The position numbers and the translations under genes are program-made. Below, in pieces: positions 8,101 through 18,138 of a DNA stretch of 64,000 bases. How positions within the stretch are numbered: the first letter of the stretch is position 1; each line of letters begins with the position of its first letter. The stretch is from CAVUFH01 sp963740835 (lineage in GTDB: Bacteria; Actinomycetota; Acidimicrobiia; IMCC26256; PALSA-610). The stretch covers positions 434,001-498,000 of the forward strand of contig CAVUFH010000007.1 in the NCBI GenBank assembly GCA_963740835.1, read 5' to 3'. The notes under the pieces are model-generated. The model did no database searches and was not told where the DNA came from. It worked only from the letters and a program-made list of their open reading frames with translations.

Positions 8101-8196
8101 TACGCGTTCCGGCCGGTGCCTTGTTCCAGGGTGCTGCGTGTGTTTGCATTCGCCGTGGCGGGCCGCCGGGGGGCTCCCCGTCGAAGGGGGAACGTC

Positions 8197-9744
8197 GTGC
8201 GCGCTCGTGCCGGGTCTCGTCCGTCTGTCCGCTGGCTCGCGGCCGGGTTCACGCTCGTGCTCGTCGCGGCGGCGTGCAGCAGCGGGGATGACGACGACAG
8301 CGCGTCGTCCAACACCTCCGCGAGCTCGGGCGGCAAGACGAGCAGCACGGTCGGCGGCGATGTCACCGCGCTCGAGGTGGACCGCACCAGTCGCTTCTCC
8401 AAGCTCGATACGTTCTGCGAGCCGACGACCGACAAGCCCGCAGAGACACCGAAGGCGACCGACAAGGGCATCACCGCGAACTCGATCGCGATCACGCACA
8501 TCCGCGTCACGTTGGAAGACCTGCAAGATCTCGGCTTCGCGATCCCGATCGGGGACCCGGCCGACCAGGTGAAGCGGTTCGTCGGCCTGATCAACGACCG
8601 TTGCGGCGGCATCAACGGCCGCAAGCTCGATCTCAGCCTCGTCGAGGCGCCCCCGCTCGCACCGGCGGGCGAAGACCCGAACGCGATCGCGCAAGCCGCC
8701 TGCATCTCCGCGACCGAGGACCACAAGGCGGTGTTCGCGTTCTCGGGCACCGGGTGGGGCGGACAAGGGGGCGCCGCGTGCGTCACCGACGCGCACGACA
8801 CGATCTACCTCACGACGTACAACATCACCCAGGAAGAGATCAAGAACGCGGGGAACCGGCTCTACTCGCTCGCCCTGTCGTCCGCCGACGGCCTCGAGTA
8901 CCTGGCCCGCACGCTGAACGACCAGGGTGCGTTCGACGGCAAGACCGTCGGCATCGTCATGCAGGACTCGCCGGGCGATCCCGACATCGTGCAGGCCGGT
9001 CTCATCAACACGCTGCAGGACCTCGGCGTGAACGTGAAGCGCGTCGACACGCTCGGGTGCGGCGGCGGCAATTCGTGCACGACCGGCGTGATCGAGTCGG
9101 TGCAGGGGATGATCGCTGACGGCGTCGATGTGCTGTTCCCGTTGCTCAACGTCATCAACCTGCCGAGCTACCTCGGCGAGATGGTGACGCAGGGCGTGAA
9201 GCCGGGCCAGGTCCAGATGTACCAGTCCGGTTACAACGCGCAGAACGGCGATCTCGTGTCGAGCAAAGTCATCACGTTCGCGGGCGAGGACGCGGGCAAG
9301 CTCTACAACGGCGCGAAGATCATCGCCGCGGGCCCGACCGGCGCGTTCCGCGAACCGGGCTTCACACCGAACAAGTTCGGCGAGATGTGCAACCGCGAGT
9401 ACCAGGCTGCAGGCGGACCCAAGTACAGCGCGTCGGACCCGCAGACGAACTCGCCGTACGGGGCGACGGTCGGCAGTTGCGTCTACGTCAGGCTGATCGC
9501 ACGCGCGATCGAGAAGGCCGGACCGAATCCCACGCGCAAGTCGCTGGCGGCCGCGATGGAGAGCCTCGGTGCGATCGACACCGGCGGCGAGTTCCCTGGC
9601 AGCTTCTCCAAGGGCAAGTACACGGCGCCCAACGCGCTGAACGAGATGACGTTCCACTATCCGTGCGCGGCCGACATGCTGCCGTTCGACGGCATGTGCA
9701 TCACCCCGGACGGCAAGGCGTTCCCGATCCCCTCTGGCAACTGA
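8197..9744 (+). CDS. Substrate-binding lipoprotein of a branched-chain/carboxylate ABC importer
   Basis: A 515-residue periplasmic-binding-type protein (Peripla_BP_6 / LivK-like). A signal peptide MRARAGSRPSVRWLAAGFTL leads to a lipobox LVAAAC with the lipid-modified Cys near residue 29, then a low-complexity acidic/Ser linker. The binding domain contains VFAFSGTGWGGQGG, YLTTYNITQEEIKNAGNRLYS and GKTVGIVMQDSPGDPDI. I chose GTG 8197 because GAAGGGGG lies 6 bases upstream and the signal peptide becomes normal; a longer ATG-started frame begins at 8116. It is the extracellular receptor for the ABC components that follow. The ligand is unknown; context favours an organic acid rather than an amino acid. 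Confidence 0.88.
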   Translation: MRARAGSRPSVRWLAAGFTLVLVAAACSSGDDDDSASSNTSASSGGKTSSTVGGDVTALEVDRTSRFSKLDTFCEPTTDKPAETPKATDKGITANSIAITHIRVTLEDLQDLGFAIPIGDPADQVKRFVGLINDRCGGINGRKLDLSLVEAPPLAPAGEDPNAIAQAACISATEDHKAVFAFSGTGWGGQGGAACVTDAHDTIYLTTYNITQEEIKNAGNRLYSLALSSADGLEYLARTLNDQGAFDGKTVGIVMQDSPGDPDIVQAGLINTLQDLGVNVKRVDTLGCGGGNSCTTGVIESVQGMIADGVDVLFPLLNVINLPSYLGEMVTQGVKPGQVQMYQSGYNAQNGDLVSSKVITFAGEDAGKLYNGAKIIAAGPTGAFREPGFTPNKFGEMCNREYQAAGGPKYSASDPQTNSPYGATVGSCVYVRLIARAIEKAGPNPTRKSLAAAMESLGAIDTGGEFPGSFSKGKYTAPNALNEMTFHYPCAADMLPFDGMCITPDGKAFPIPSGN

Positions 9745-9747
9745 CCC

Positions 9748-11965
9748 ATGGAAGAGGTCACGGCGACGGAGGACCCGGCCGTCCTCGCGGCGGCCGTGCT
9801 CGCGGAGGAGGCTCGGCGCCAGGAGGACCAGGCCGCCCGCTCCGAGGTCACGATCCTCCCCGACGACCTGCTCCCTGGTGTTGGCGAAGCGCAGATGGGA
9901 ATGCGGGAAACGCTACGCGCCGGCGGTGCGGCGATGGTGATCGTGCTCGCACTGATCACCGTCGCCGAGCAACTCGAACGCTCGGCCGGTTCCGTGCTCG
10001 CGCCCGACATCCAGGACACGCTGCACATCAGTGACACCACGTTGATCGGCATCAGTGCGTTCGGTGGTGTCGCGCTCGGTGCTCGGCGCGATCCCGCTCG
10101 CATGGCTCGCGGATCGCGTCTCGCGCGTCCGCATCGTGTGGATCGCGACGATCGGCTGGGCGCTCGCGATGGTGTTGAACGGGCTCATCGTCAACCCGTT
10201 CCAGCTGTTCTGCACGCGCGTCGGCGTCGGATTCGGCCAGGCGTACTCGGTGCCCGTGTTCGCCTCGCTGCTCACCGACACCTATCCGATCCAAGGTCGC
10301 GCCCGCGCCTACTCGCTCTACTGGATCGCGCAGCCGATCGGCTTGCTGCTCGGGCCGTTCGTCGCCGGCGCGATCGCCACCGGTGTGGGTGGGTCCGAGG
10401 GTTGGCGGTGGACGTACATCCTGCTCGCGATCCCGCCGTTGCTCCTCGCGATCGTCTCGTTCCTGTTCCTCCGCGAACCCGCGCGCGGGCGCTACGAGCA
10501 GGAGCTCGTGCTGGGCGAGGTCATCACGCCGTCGGAGGCACGCGTCGAGCTGCCCGTGACGATGTCGACGGCGTACGCGCGGATGAAGAAGATCAAGACC
10601 TTCTACTTCATCTGCGTCGGCATCGGGGTGTTGGGGTTCGCGCTTGTCGCGGTACCCATTCAGCTCGGCCTCCTGCTCGACCACAGCTACGGCTACGACG
10701 CGTATACGCGCGGTTGGATGCTGTCGCTCACGTCGATCGCGTCGTTGGCCGCGATCCCCCTCGCCGGCCTCGCGTACGACCGCTTGTTCCGCAAGGATCC
10801 GGAGCGCGTCGTGCGCCTGGCGGGGAGCTTCATCATCGGGTACGGCGTGCTGATGCTGATCGCACTGCGCATGAAGGAACCCGCGCTCCTGTTGATCGGC
10901 GTCGCGCTGGCGGGCGGATGCACGAGTGCGGCGTTCGTAAGCGTCGGGCCGATCGTCGGTGCGGTCGCGCCGTACCGGATGCGGACGCAGGCGTTCGCGC
11001 TGATCCCTGTGTTCATCTTCTTGATGGGCGGCTTCTTCGGCGGGATCATCGCCGGCGCGCTGTCGGACGCGCACGGCGAGCGGACCGCGCTCTCGATCGT
11101 CGCACCGATCGCGGGCGCGATCGGCGGGCTGCTGTTCATGTACGGCGCCCGGTACTTGAAGCGCGACATCTCACTCGCGGTCGAGGAGCTGATCGAGGAA
11201 CAGGCGGAGCTGCAGCGCATGAGCGCACACCCGGACGACATCCCCGTGCTGCAGATCCACAACCTCGACTTCAGCTACGGGCCGGTGCAGGTGCTGTTCG
11301 ACATCGGACTCGAGGTGAAACGCGGGGAGGTGCTCGCGCTCCTTGGCACCAACGGCGCCGGCAAGTCGACGCTGCTGCGGGCGATCAGCGGTTTGGGCAT
11401 CCCCGACCGTGGCGTCGTGCGGCTCAACGGTCGCACGCTGACGTATGTCGACGCAGAGGTCCGCTTCCGCCAGGGGATCGTGCAGCTGCGCGGCGGTGCG
11501 GGCGTCTTCCCCGAACTCAGCATCGGCGAGAACCTGCACACGTCCCTGCTCACCACGAAGATCACTCGGGCCGAGCGCCAGGACCGGATCGACGGGGTGC
11601 TGGCGACGTTCCCCACGCTCGCGAACCGGCGGGCGGTGCTCGCGCGCGACCTCTCCGGCGGCCAGCAGCAGATGCTCGCCCTCGCCATGGCGCTGGTGCA
11701 CCAACCCGAGATCCTCCTCATCGACGAGCTCTCACTCGGCCTCGCGCCACTCGTGGTCGAGGAGCTGCTCGGGGTCGTACAGGCGCTCAAGGCACGCGGG
11801 CAGACAATGATCGTCGTCGAGCAGTCGCTGAACGTCGCGCTCGCGTTCGCTGACCGCGCGATCTTCATGGAGAAGGGACGGGTGCGCTTCGAAGGACCCG
11901 CACGCGAGCTCGCGGAACGCGACGATCTCGTGCGCGCAGTCTTCCTCGGCGGCGAAGGAGGCTGA
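9748..11965 (+). CDS. MFS transporter fused to LivF-type ABC ATPase (frame break near 10080)
   Basis: A fusion of about 738 residues. After a charged N-terminal tail, residues roughly 55-470 form a major-facilitator-type membrane domain (APDIQDTLHISDTTLIGISA, AWLADRVSRVRIVW, RVGVGFGQAYSVPVFASLLTD, later TM helices). Residues about 500-738 are a branched-chain-type ABC ATPase: Walker A GTNGAGKST near 533, signature LSGGQQQ, Walker B ILLIDELSLGLAP and the H-loop region replaced by VEQSL. One extra base near 10078-10084 breaks the frame. It starts 3 bases after the receptor gene. The ATPase probably energises the LivH-LivM permease, while the MFS half may be a second route for substrate or product. 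Confidence 0.88.
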
Positions 11966-11970
11966 CCGCG

Positions 11971-14014
11971 TTGTTCGGAATCGAGGTCACACAGCAGGCG
12001 CTGTTCTACGGCGTCGTGTACGGCCTCATTTACGCGGTCTTCGCGGCCGGCTTCGTGCTCGTCTACCGCTGCACGGGCATCTTGAACTTCGCGCAGGGCG
12101 AGATCGGGGCGTTCGGCGTTGCACTGTTCGCCCTCTTCCACGTGCAGTACGGCGTTCCTTACTGGCTCGCCTTCGCGTTCGCGGTCGTCGCCACGTCGAT
12201 CATCGGCATGGTCATCGAGCTGACGGTCGTCCGCCGTCTGTTCGACAGTCCCCGGCTGGTGCTGCTGATCGCGACCGTCGGTGTCGGACAGCTGTTGCTG
12301 TTCCTCCGTATCAGCCTGCCCAAGATCGACGCGGGTGGTGGTTTCCCGCTGCCGTTCACGGGCAAGTGGCAACCCACCAGCGAGCTGACGGTGCTGCCGC
12401 GCGAAGTCCTCGTGCTCTGCGTGGCGCCGGTGGTGATCCTCGCGCTCGCCCTGTTCATGACCCGTACGTCGTTCGGTCTTGCCGTGCGGGCGTCGTCATC
12501 GAACGCGGACACGGCCCGCGTCTACGGGATCAGCGTGAAGCGCACGTCGACGATCGTGTGGACGATCGCCGCCGCGTTCGCGGCGATCACCGGCATCCTG
12601 GTCGCGCCGTTGCTGAGCGTGACGCCGGGCAACATCGTGGCCGCGGGCGGCATCGCCATCGGGCCTGCGCTCTTGTTGCGCGCGCTCGTCGTTGCCCTCA
12701 TCGCCCGCATGCAGAGCCTGCCGATGACAATCGTCGGTGGAATCGCGGTCGGGGTGTTCGAACGCATCGTGATCGCCAACGTCGGCTCGCGTGATCAGTC
12801 CATCGTCGACCTCTACCTGTTCATCGCCGCGCTGGTGCTCGTCATGGTCGTCGTGCGCAACCGGCGCGACGACACCGGCTGGGCGCTCTCGGCCCACGTC
12901 AAGCCCATCCCGGAACGGCTCCGGTCACTCTGGTACGTCCGCCACCTGCCGCTGCTCGGGTTCACCGTGCTGTTCGGGTTCTTCGCGATCCTCCCACTCT
13001 TCCTGCACCAACAGTCGCAGCAATTCCTGTGGACCGAGATCGTGATCTACGCGCTGGTCGCGCTGTCGATCACGCCGCTCGCGGGCTGGGCCGGTCAGCT
13101 CTCGCTCGGACAGTTCGCGTTCGTCGGACTCGGGTCGCTCACGATGGTCGTGTTGCGTGCCGGTCTCGACATCCCGATCCCGTTCAACCTCGCGGACGTG
13201 TCGGTGGAGATGGCATGGTTCCCCGCGGTCGTGTGCTCGACCCTGGTGGGGGTGTTCGCGGCGATCATCATCGGCATCCCTGCGCTGCGGGCACGCGGCC
13301 TCTTCCTCGCCGTCATCACGCTCGCGTTCGCGGTGATGTGCTCGAACTGGCTGTTCCGCCTGCCGCTGTTCACCGGTTCGGAGTTCGGCACGACCACGCC
13401 GCGCATCGCGCCGCCGGTGATCGGCCGCTTCGACTTCAACAACCGCCGCAGCCTCTACTACCTCTGCTACGCGGTGCTCGTCGTCGCGACGATCATCGTC
13501 GCGCCGGCTGCGCCGCACGGGCATCGGCCGCTCGATGATCGCGGTGCGCGACAACGAGGACATGGCCGCGGCATCGACCGTTGCACCGAGCCGGATCAAG
13601 GTCATGTCGTTCGCGGTATCGGGCGGTATCGCCGCGCTCGGCGGCTGCCTGCTCATCACGCTGCGCCAGCAGGTCACGCCGACCCAGGCGTTCACGCCCG
13701 AGGAATCGTTGCGCGTCGTCGCCACCGCGGTGATCGGCGGCCTCGGCTCGATCGCGGGCCCGGTACTCGGCGCGCTCTGGGTGCGCGGCCTCCCCGTGGT
13801 GTTCAGTGACACCGCCCAGGTCCAGTTGTTCACGAGCAGCATCGGCCTGCTCGTCCTGCTGATGTACTTCCCCGGCGGGCTCATGCAGATCGTCTACAGC
13901 CTGCGCGACGCGGTCCTCGCGTGGGCCGACGGCCGGCTGGCCGACCGCGAAGTCTGGAGCGTCGGCGCCTGCGATCGTGAAGTCGGTACCGACACGCGGG
14001 ACGCAGCGACGTGA
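11971..14014 (+). CDS. Fused LivH-LivM branched-chain-type ABC permease (frame break near 13503)
   Basis: About 680 residues with two permease units in one chain. Residues 1-290 match LivH (LIYAVFAAGFVLVYRCTGILNFAQGEIGAFG is diagnostic, with GLAVRASSSNADTARVYGIS as the ATPase-contact loop). Residues about 330-660 match LivM (GWAGQLSLGQFAFVGLGSL, then GRSMIAVRDNEDMAAASTV and VIGGLGSIAGPVLGALWV). One extra base near 13503 separates the frames. The start is TTG 11971, five bases after the upstream stop with AAGGAGG 10 bases before it. The protein would form the whole membrane channel of the importer. Confidence 0.9.
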
Positions 14015-14842
14015 CCGTTCCCGACGCGACGCCGTGGCTCGCGCTCCGCGACGTGAGCGTGCACTTCGGCGGCAACCGCGCGGTGGACCACGTGACCCTC
14101 GACGTGCGCGCGGGTGAGCTCGTCGGCCTGATCGGCACCAACGGCGCCGGGCAAGTCGACACTGATGAACGCGATCGGTGGGTTCGTCCCCGCGAGCGGT
14201 CGGGTCGAGCTGCTCGGTCGCGACGTCAGCGGCCTGCCTGCGTACCGACGCCATCGCGCCGGCCTCGGACGTGGCTTCCAGGCCGCGCGCTTGTACCCCG
14301 CGCTGACGGTGCGCGAGACGATCATGGTCGCGCTGGAGGCACGCGAGCGTTCGTGGTTGCTGCCGTCGATGACCGGACTCCCGCCCTCGCCCGGCGCCGA
14401 GCGGCGCAAGCGCACCGAGGCCGCGGAGCTCGTCGACTTCCTCGGCCTCGGTCGCTACGCGGACGAGTTCGTGTCGAACCTCTCGACGGGGACGCGGCGG
14501 ATCGTCGAGCTCGGCACGCTGCTCGCGGTCGACGCGCGCGTGCTCCTCCTCGACGAACCGACCGGTGGTGTCGCGCAGCGCGAAGCGGAAGCGTTCGGAC
14601 CGCTCATCGTGCGGATCCAGCGCGAGCTCGGCGCGGCGATGGTCGTGATCGAGCACGACATGCCGCTCATCATGGGGATCTCCGATCGCGTGTACTGCCT
14701 GGAAGCCGGCGCGGTGATCGCGGAGGGGACACCCGGGGAAGTGCGCGAAGATACGCGCGTCATCGCGTCGTACCTCGGAACCGACGAACGCGCGATCCAA
14801 CGTTCCGGCGTGACCCGATCCGGCGTGACCCAAGGAACCTGA
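14011..14842 (+). CDS. LivG-type ABC ATPase (frame break in Walker A, near 14150)
   Basis: About 276 residues, an ATP-binding subunit of the branched-chain/carboxylate importer. The Walker A is written GTNGAG before the frame breaks at GCCGGGCAAG (one extra G); corrected it reads GTNGAGKSTLMNAIGGF. Downstream are GLGRGFQAARLYPALTVRETI, a signature loop NLSTGTRRIVELG, Walker B VLLLDEPTGGVAQREAE and IEHDMPLI. It overlaps the permease stop by four bases (GTGA). LSTGT instead of LSGGQ is usual for this subgroup. With the LivF domain at 11248-11965 it would make the heterodimeric motor. Confidence 0.9.
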
Positions 14843-16012
14843 TGAGCGACTTCGAGATAGACCGCTTCGTCGAGCAGGCGACGGCCGCGACGGGACTCGA
14901 CGACTTCGGCGGGGACTCGTGGCGTGAAGGGCTGCAACGACTGCTCGCGAGCATCGAGGCGGAAGCCGACATCAACGATCTCGGTCGCACGATCCTCGAA
15001 GGCGACATCGCCACCCAGCTCGCGATCCGGCTCGGCATCGTCGAGGAGGCGCGCATCCATCCCGAGATCAGTCGCGGCGATGTCGTCCCGCCGATCGTGA
15101 TCGTCGGCCAGGGCCGTACCGGCACCACGATCCTGTACGACCTCCTCGCCCAAGACCCGCAAACGCGCGTCCCGCTCACGTGGGAAGTCGCCCAACCGGT
15201 CCCGCCGCCGGAGACCGCGACGTACGCCACCGACGAGCGCATCGCGGCCAACGAAGCGAGTGCGGCGATGGTCGACCTCGTCATCCCGGGCTTCCGGGCG
15301 ATGCACCCGATGGGGCCGCTCCTCGCGCAGGAATGCATCGCGATGACGGGGTCGAACTTCCACAGCATGATCTACTCGGTGCAGTACCGGACTCCCGAGT
15401 ACACGCGCTGGCTCTTGGACGACGCCGACATGGCGTCGACGTATCGCTGGCACCGCCAGTTCCTGCAGCACTTGCAGTCACGGCATCCCGCGACGCGCTG
15501 GGTGCTGAAGTCACCGGGCCACATCTGGTGCCTGCCCGCACTCCTCGCCGAGTACCCGGACGCGCTCCTCGTGCAGACGCACCGGGACCCGTTGCGCGTC
15601 ATCGCGTCGGTGTCGTCGCTCGTCGCGACGTTGCGTGCGCTCACGATGGACAACCCGACGATTCCCGAAGCAGCCGCCGAGTGGGCCGACTACATCCTCG
15701 ACGGCCTCGACCGCTCAGTGGACGCCCGCCTCGACGGCACCGTCGATGCCGACCGGGTGATCGACGTGAATTTCGATGCGTTCATGGCCGACCCGTTCGC
15801 AACGATCGGATCGATCTACGACCACCTCGGGCTCGAGCTCACCGCCGACGTCGAGGCGCGCATGCGCGCCTTCCTCGCCGACCACACGCAGGACAAGTAC
15901 GGCACGCACCGGTACACGTTCGCGGAGACCGGCCTGGACGAAGGCGAGCTGCGCGAGCGCGCGCGCCGGTACCAGGAGCACTTCGGCGTCCCCAGCGAGA
16001 CTGCTTCCCTAG
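14842..16012 (+). CDS. Sulfotransferase family protein (frame break close to the stop)
   Basis: About 389 residues, related to bacterial PAPS-dependent sulfotransferases of the Sulfotransfer_3 type. The 5'-phosphosulfate loop is VIVGQGRTGTTILYDLLAQ (near residue 95), with WVLKSPGHIWCLPALLAEYP and THRDPLRVIASVSSLVATLR (3'-phosphate-binding). ATG 14842 shares one base with the upstream stop and has AAGGA in front. As written the frame runs about 540 bases into the antisense of the next gene; one extra base in TTCCCTAG (near 16006) would end it at TAG 16010-16012, sharing the palindrome CTAG with the convergent gene's stop. Acceptor unknown; such genes often accompany acyl-CoA clusters. Confidence 0.82.
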
Positions 16013-17067
16013 TTCAGTTCGAGGGATGCCGCGAGCGAGGCGAGCTTGTTGCCGCGGATGCCTTCGCGCATCATGTCGGTGTCTACGCCGTTGGTGAGGT
16101 AGGCGAACGAGATGCCGCTCGCGGGGTCGGCCCAACCGACCTGCGCGTGGGCGCCGGCATGGCCGAACGATCCCGGCGAGCAGCCGGCGCCGAAGATCGC
16201 GTAGCGCAGCACGTGCTTGCCGTCGTCGCCCGCGAGCACGAGACCGAGCGTGCGGTTGACGGGTGCTCCCATCAGCGGATCGTCGAAGTTGCAACGCACG
16301 TTCGTCTTTGCATCGCGCAACACTTCGGCGTCCCACACGCCCGCGGAGTTGTGGAGCAGCGCCTGGTAGAAGCGGGCGAGGTCCGCGGCCGTCATGAACG
16401 CGCCGCCCCCGGGCACGCCGGCCGCGCGTACGGCCGGATCGTTCAAGGCACCCGTGAGCGGATCCAGCTCGGACCGCGCACCCTCGGTCGGCAGCAGCGC
16501 CGCGCAGCGTTCCTGTGCGCCGACGGGGAGACCGAGCACGCGGGGTAGGCCGTGCGGCGCACACACGCGCGCTTCGACGTAGTCGCGGAAGTCGCAATCG
16601 CCGAGCCGCGCGATCAGCTCGGCCAGCACCCAGTGGGCCGACCCGCCGTGGTACTCGAATCGGCTCCCGGGTTCGAACTCGAGCTGCCACTCCCCGAAGG
16701 CGCGCACGCGCGCGACCGGATCGGCGCCGTCGGTCGCGCGCATGAACGCGTTCGGGAACCCCGCCGTGTGCAACAGCACCTGCTCCACGGTGACGATGTC
16801 TTTGCCCGCGGTGCCGAATTCGGGGACGTAGTCAGCGACGGGCCGGGACACGTCGAGCCGGCCCTCCTGGATCAGGATCCACGCTGCGGCGGCCACGAAC
16901 GGTTTCGTCGCGGAAAACACGCAGAACCGCGTCGCGTCGTCGGCCGCACCGAACGTCTCGAACGCGACGACCTCTCCGTCCTTCCCGACCGCGATCTGGC
17001 ACGCGGGGAGCCAGCCGCTCTCCACGTCGGCGCGGGCCGCGCGCATGAGCTCATCGACCGTGCTCAC
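16009..17067 (-). CDS. Serine beta-lactamase-like hydrolase (class C / esterase family)
   Basis: A 352-residue penicillin-binding-protein-like hydrolase. The SxxK nucleophile motif is FSATKPFVAAAAW near residue 50, followed by VEQVLLHTAGFPNAF and the second active-site region FEYHGGSAHWVLAELI, in which the usual YxN is altered to Tyr-His-Gly. A late SFGHAGAHAQVGWADP supplies the HxG-type third motif. Most such proteins in actinobacteria are esterases or peptidases rather than antibiotic-resistance enzymes. No signal peptide is apparent, suggesting a cytoplasmic esterase. GTG 17067 overlaps the stop of the luciferase-like gene (GTGA), so the two are cotranscribed. Confidence 0.87.
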   Translation of the reverse strand: MSTVDELMRAARADVESGWLPACQIAVGKDGEVVAFETFGAADDATRFCVFSATKPFVAAAAWILIQEGRLDVSRPVADYVPEFGTAGKDIVTVEQVLLHTAGFPNAFMRATDGADPVARVRAFGEWQLEFEPGSRFEYHGGSAHWVLAELIARLGDCDFRDYVEARVCAPHGLPRVLGLPVGAQERCAALLPTEGARSELDPLTGALNDPAVRAAGVPGGGAFMTAADLARFYQALLHNSAGVWDAEVLRDAKTNVRCNFDDPLMGAPVNRTLGLVLAGDDGKHVLRYAIFGAGCSPGSFGHAGAHAQVGWADPASGISFAYLTNGVDTDMMREGIRGNKLASLAASLELN

Positions 17068-18041
17068 ACCAGCCCGCCGACCTCGGCGAACGCCTCGAGC
17101 TCGCGGTGGATGTCGGGGCCCATCGGCGCGTAGAGGATCTCCGTTCCTCCCGCAGCTTCGAGCGCGTCGAGCCGCGCGCGCATCTCGCGGCGCGTCCCGG
17201 TCCAGGTAAACGCACGCAGGAGCTCGCCGTCGAGGAGCGGCCGGTCCCGCTCGGTCACCGCGACGAGGTGATCTTCGTGCACGGCCAGGTGCCGCAATTC
17301 CTTCGGCACCGCTTCGACGCGCGCCCGCCACTCGGCGCCGCCGGGCAGCCCGTCGACCGCTTCCGGGTTGCCTTCGTACATGCCGTGGAACACGACGGTG
17401 AGACCGGGGCCGGCCGCGTCCAGCGCGCGCGGCGAGCCCGGATCCTCGCCGTCGTCGAGGACCGTCCCGAGGGCGAGCACCGAGCACCAGTCGAAGTCAG
17501 GATCGCCACCGCCGATCGTCATCACGCCGTCGCCCAGCTCGCCGGCCACGGCAAATCCCTTCGGCCCGTTCGCGGCCACGACGATCGGTGTCGCGATCGG
17601 ACGCGCCGGGCGCGAACGCGGCCGCGTGCAGCATCTGCACCATCGCGCCGTCGACCTCGACCGCTTCACCGCGCAACAGGGCGCGCACCTGTGCGATGTA
17701 CTCGCGCACACCCTTCCACCCGAGCGCCTTCTTGCCCATCGCCATGCGACCGGTGAAGCCCGTGCCGATCGCAACGGCCGCGCGCCCGGCGCGAGCTGCT
17801 CGAGCGTCGCGATCGCGCTCGCCTGCGTGAGCGGATGGCGCAGGTTCGGCACGAGCACGGCCGGCCCGAGCCCGATGCGTTCGGTCTGCGCGGCCGCCAG
17901 CGCGAGCACCATCCAGACGTCGCTGTAGAGCGAAGGTGAGTCGTACAACCACGCCCGCGCGTACCCGAGCTCCTCGGCGCGTTGGATGTGCGGAACGACA
18001 CTCGGCGATGGCGGGAACGCACATGAGATGTACACCACCAA
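17064..18041 (-). CDS. Luciferase-like (F420- or flavin-dependent) oxidoreductase with two compensating frame breaks
   Basis: A 325-residue TIM-barrel protein of the luciferase-like superfamily. The N-terminus (MVVYISCAFPPSPSVVPHIQ, ERIGLGPAVLVPNLRHPLTQASAIATLEQL) and C-terminal half (TPIVVAANGPKGFAVAGELGDGVMTIGGG) share one frame, but the middle is in frame only when shifted (AVAIGTGFTGRMAMGKKALG to GAMVQMLHAAAFA). Breaks lie near 17790 and 17608, one apparent deletion and one insertion. Total length is therefore normal, but about 60 residues read as nonsense in the uncorrected frame. Family members oxidise or reduce alcohols, aldehydes or CoA-linked substrates. Confidence 0.8.
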   Translation of the reverse strand: MVVYISCAFPPSPSVVPHIQRAEELGYARAWLYDSPSLYSDVWMVLALAAAQTERIGLGPAVLVPNLRHPLTQASAIATLEQLAPGARPLRSARASPVAWRWARRRSGGRVCASTSHRCAPCCAVKRSRSTARWCRCCTRPRSRPARPIATPIVVAANGPKGFAVAGELGDGVMTIGGGDPDFDWCSVLALGTVLDDGEDPGSPRALDAAGPGLTVVFHGMYEGNPEAVDGLPGGAEWRARVEAVPKELRHLAVHEDHLVAVTERDRPLLDGELLRAFTWTGTRREMRARLDALEAAGGTEILYAPMGPDIHRELEAFAEVGGLV

Positions 18042-18138
18042 ATAGTACGACGGCCCTGGATTGACGCGATCGACGACGCAGTTCCCGCGTGTACGCTGCG
18101 CAGCCGGCCGGGAGCCGCTTGTCGAGGAGTACCCGTCG

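Noticed and set aside
6202..9657. Very long open frame on the minus strand opposite the thiolase-like, acyl-CoA dehydrogenase and receptor genes
   Set aside because: It is Arg/Val/His-rich low-complexity sequence produced by high GC opposite well-supported genes; no family motif is present.
16013..16548. C-terminal continuation of the sulfotransferase frame
   Set aside because: It reads antisense across the beta-lactamase-like gene and has no similarity; a single-base error near the true stop explains it.
16009..17067. Antibiotic-resistance beta-lactamase
   Set aside because: No signal peptide, altered YxN motif and an esterase-like context; this group is mostly non-resistance hydrolases.
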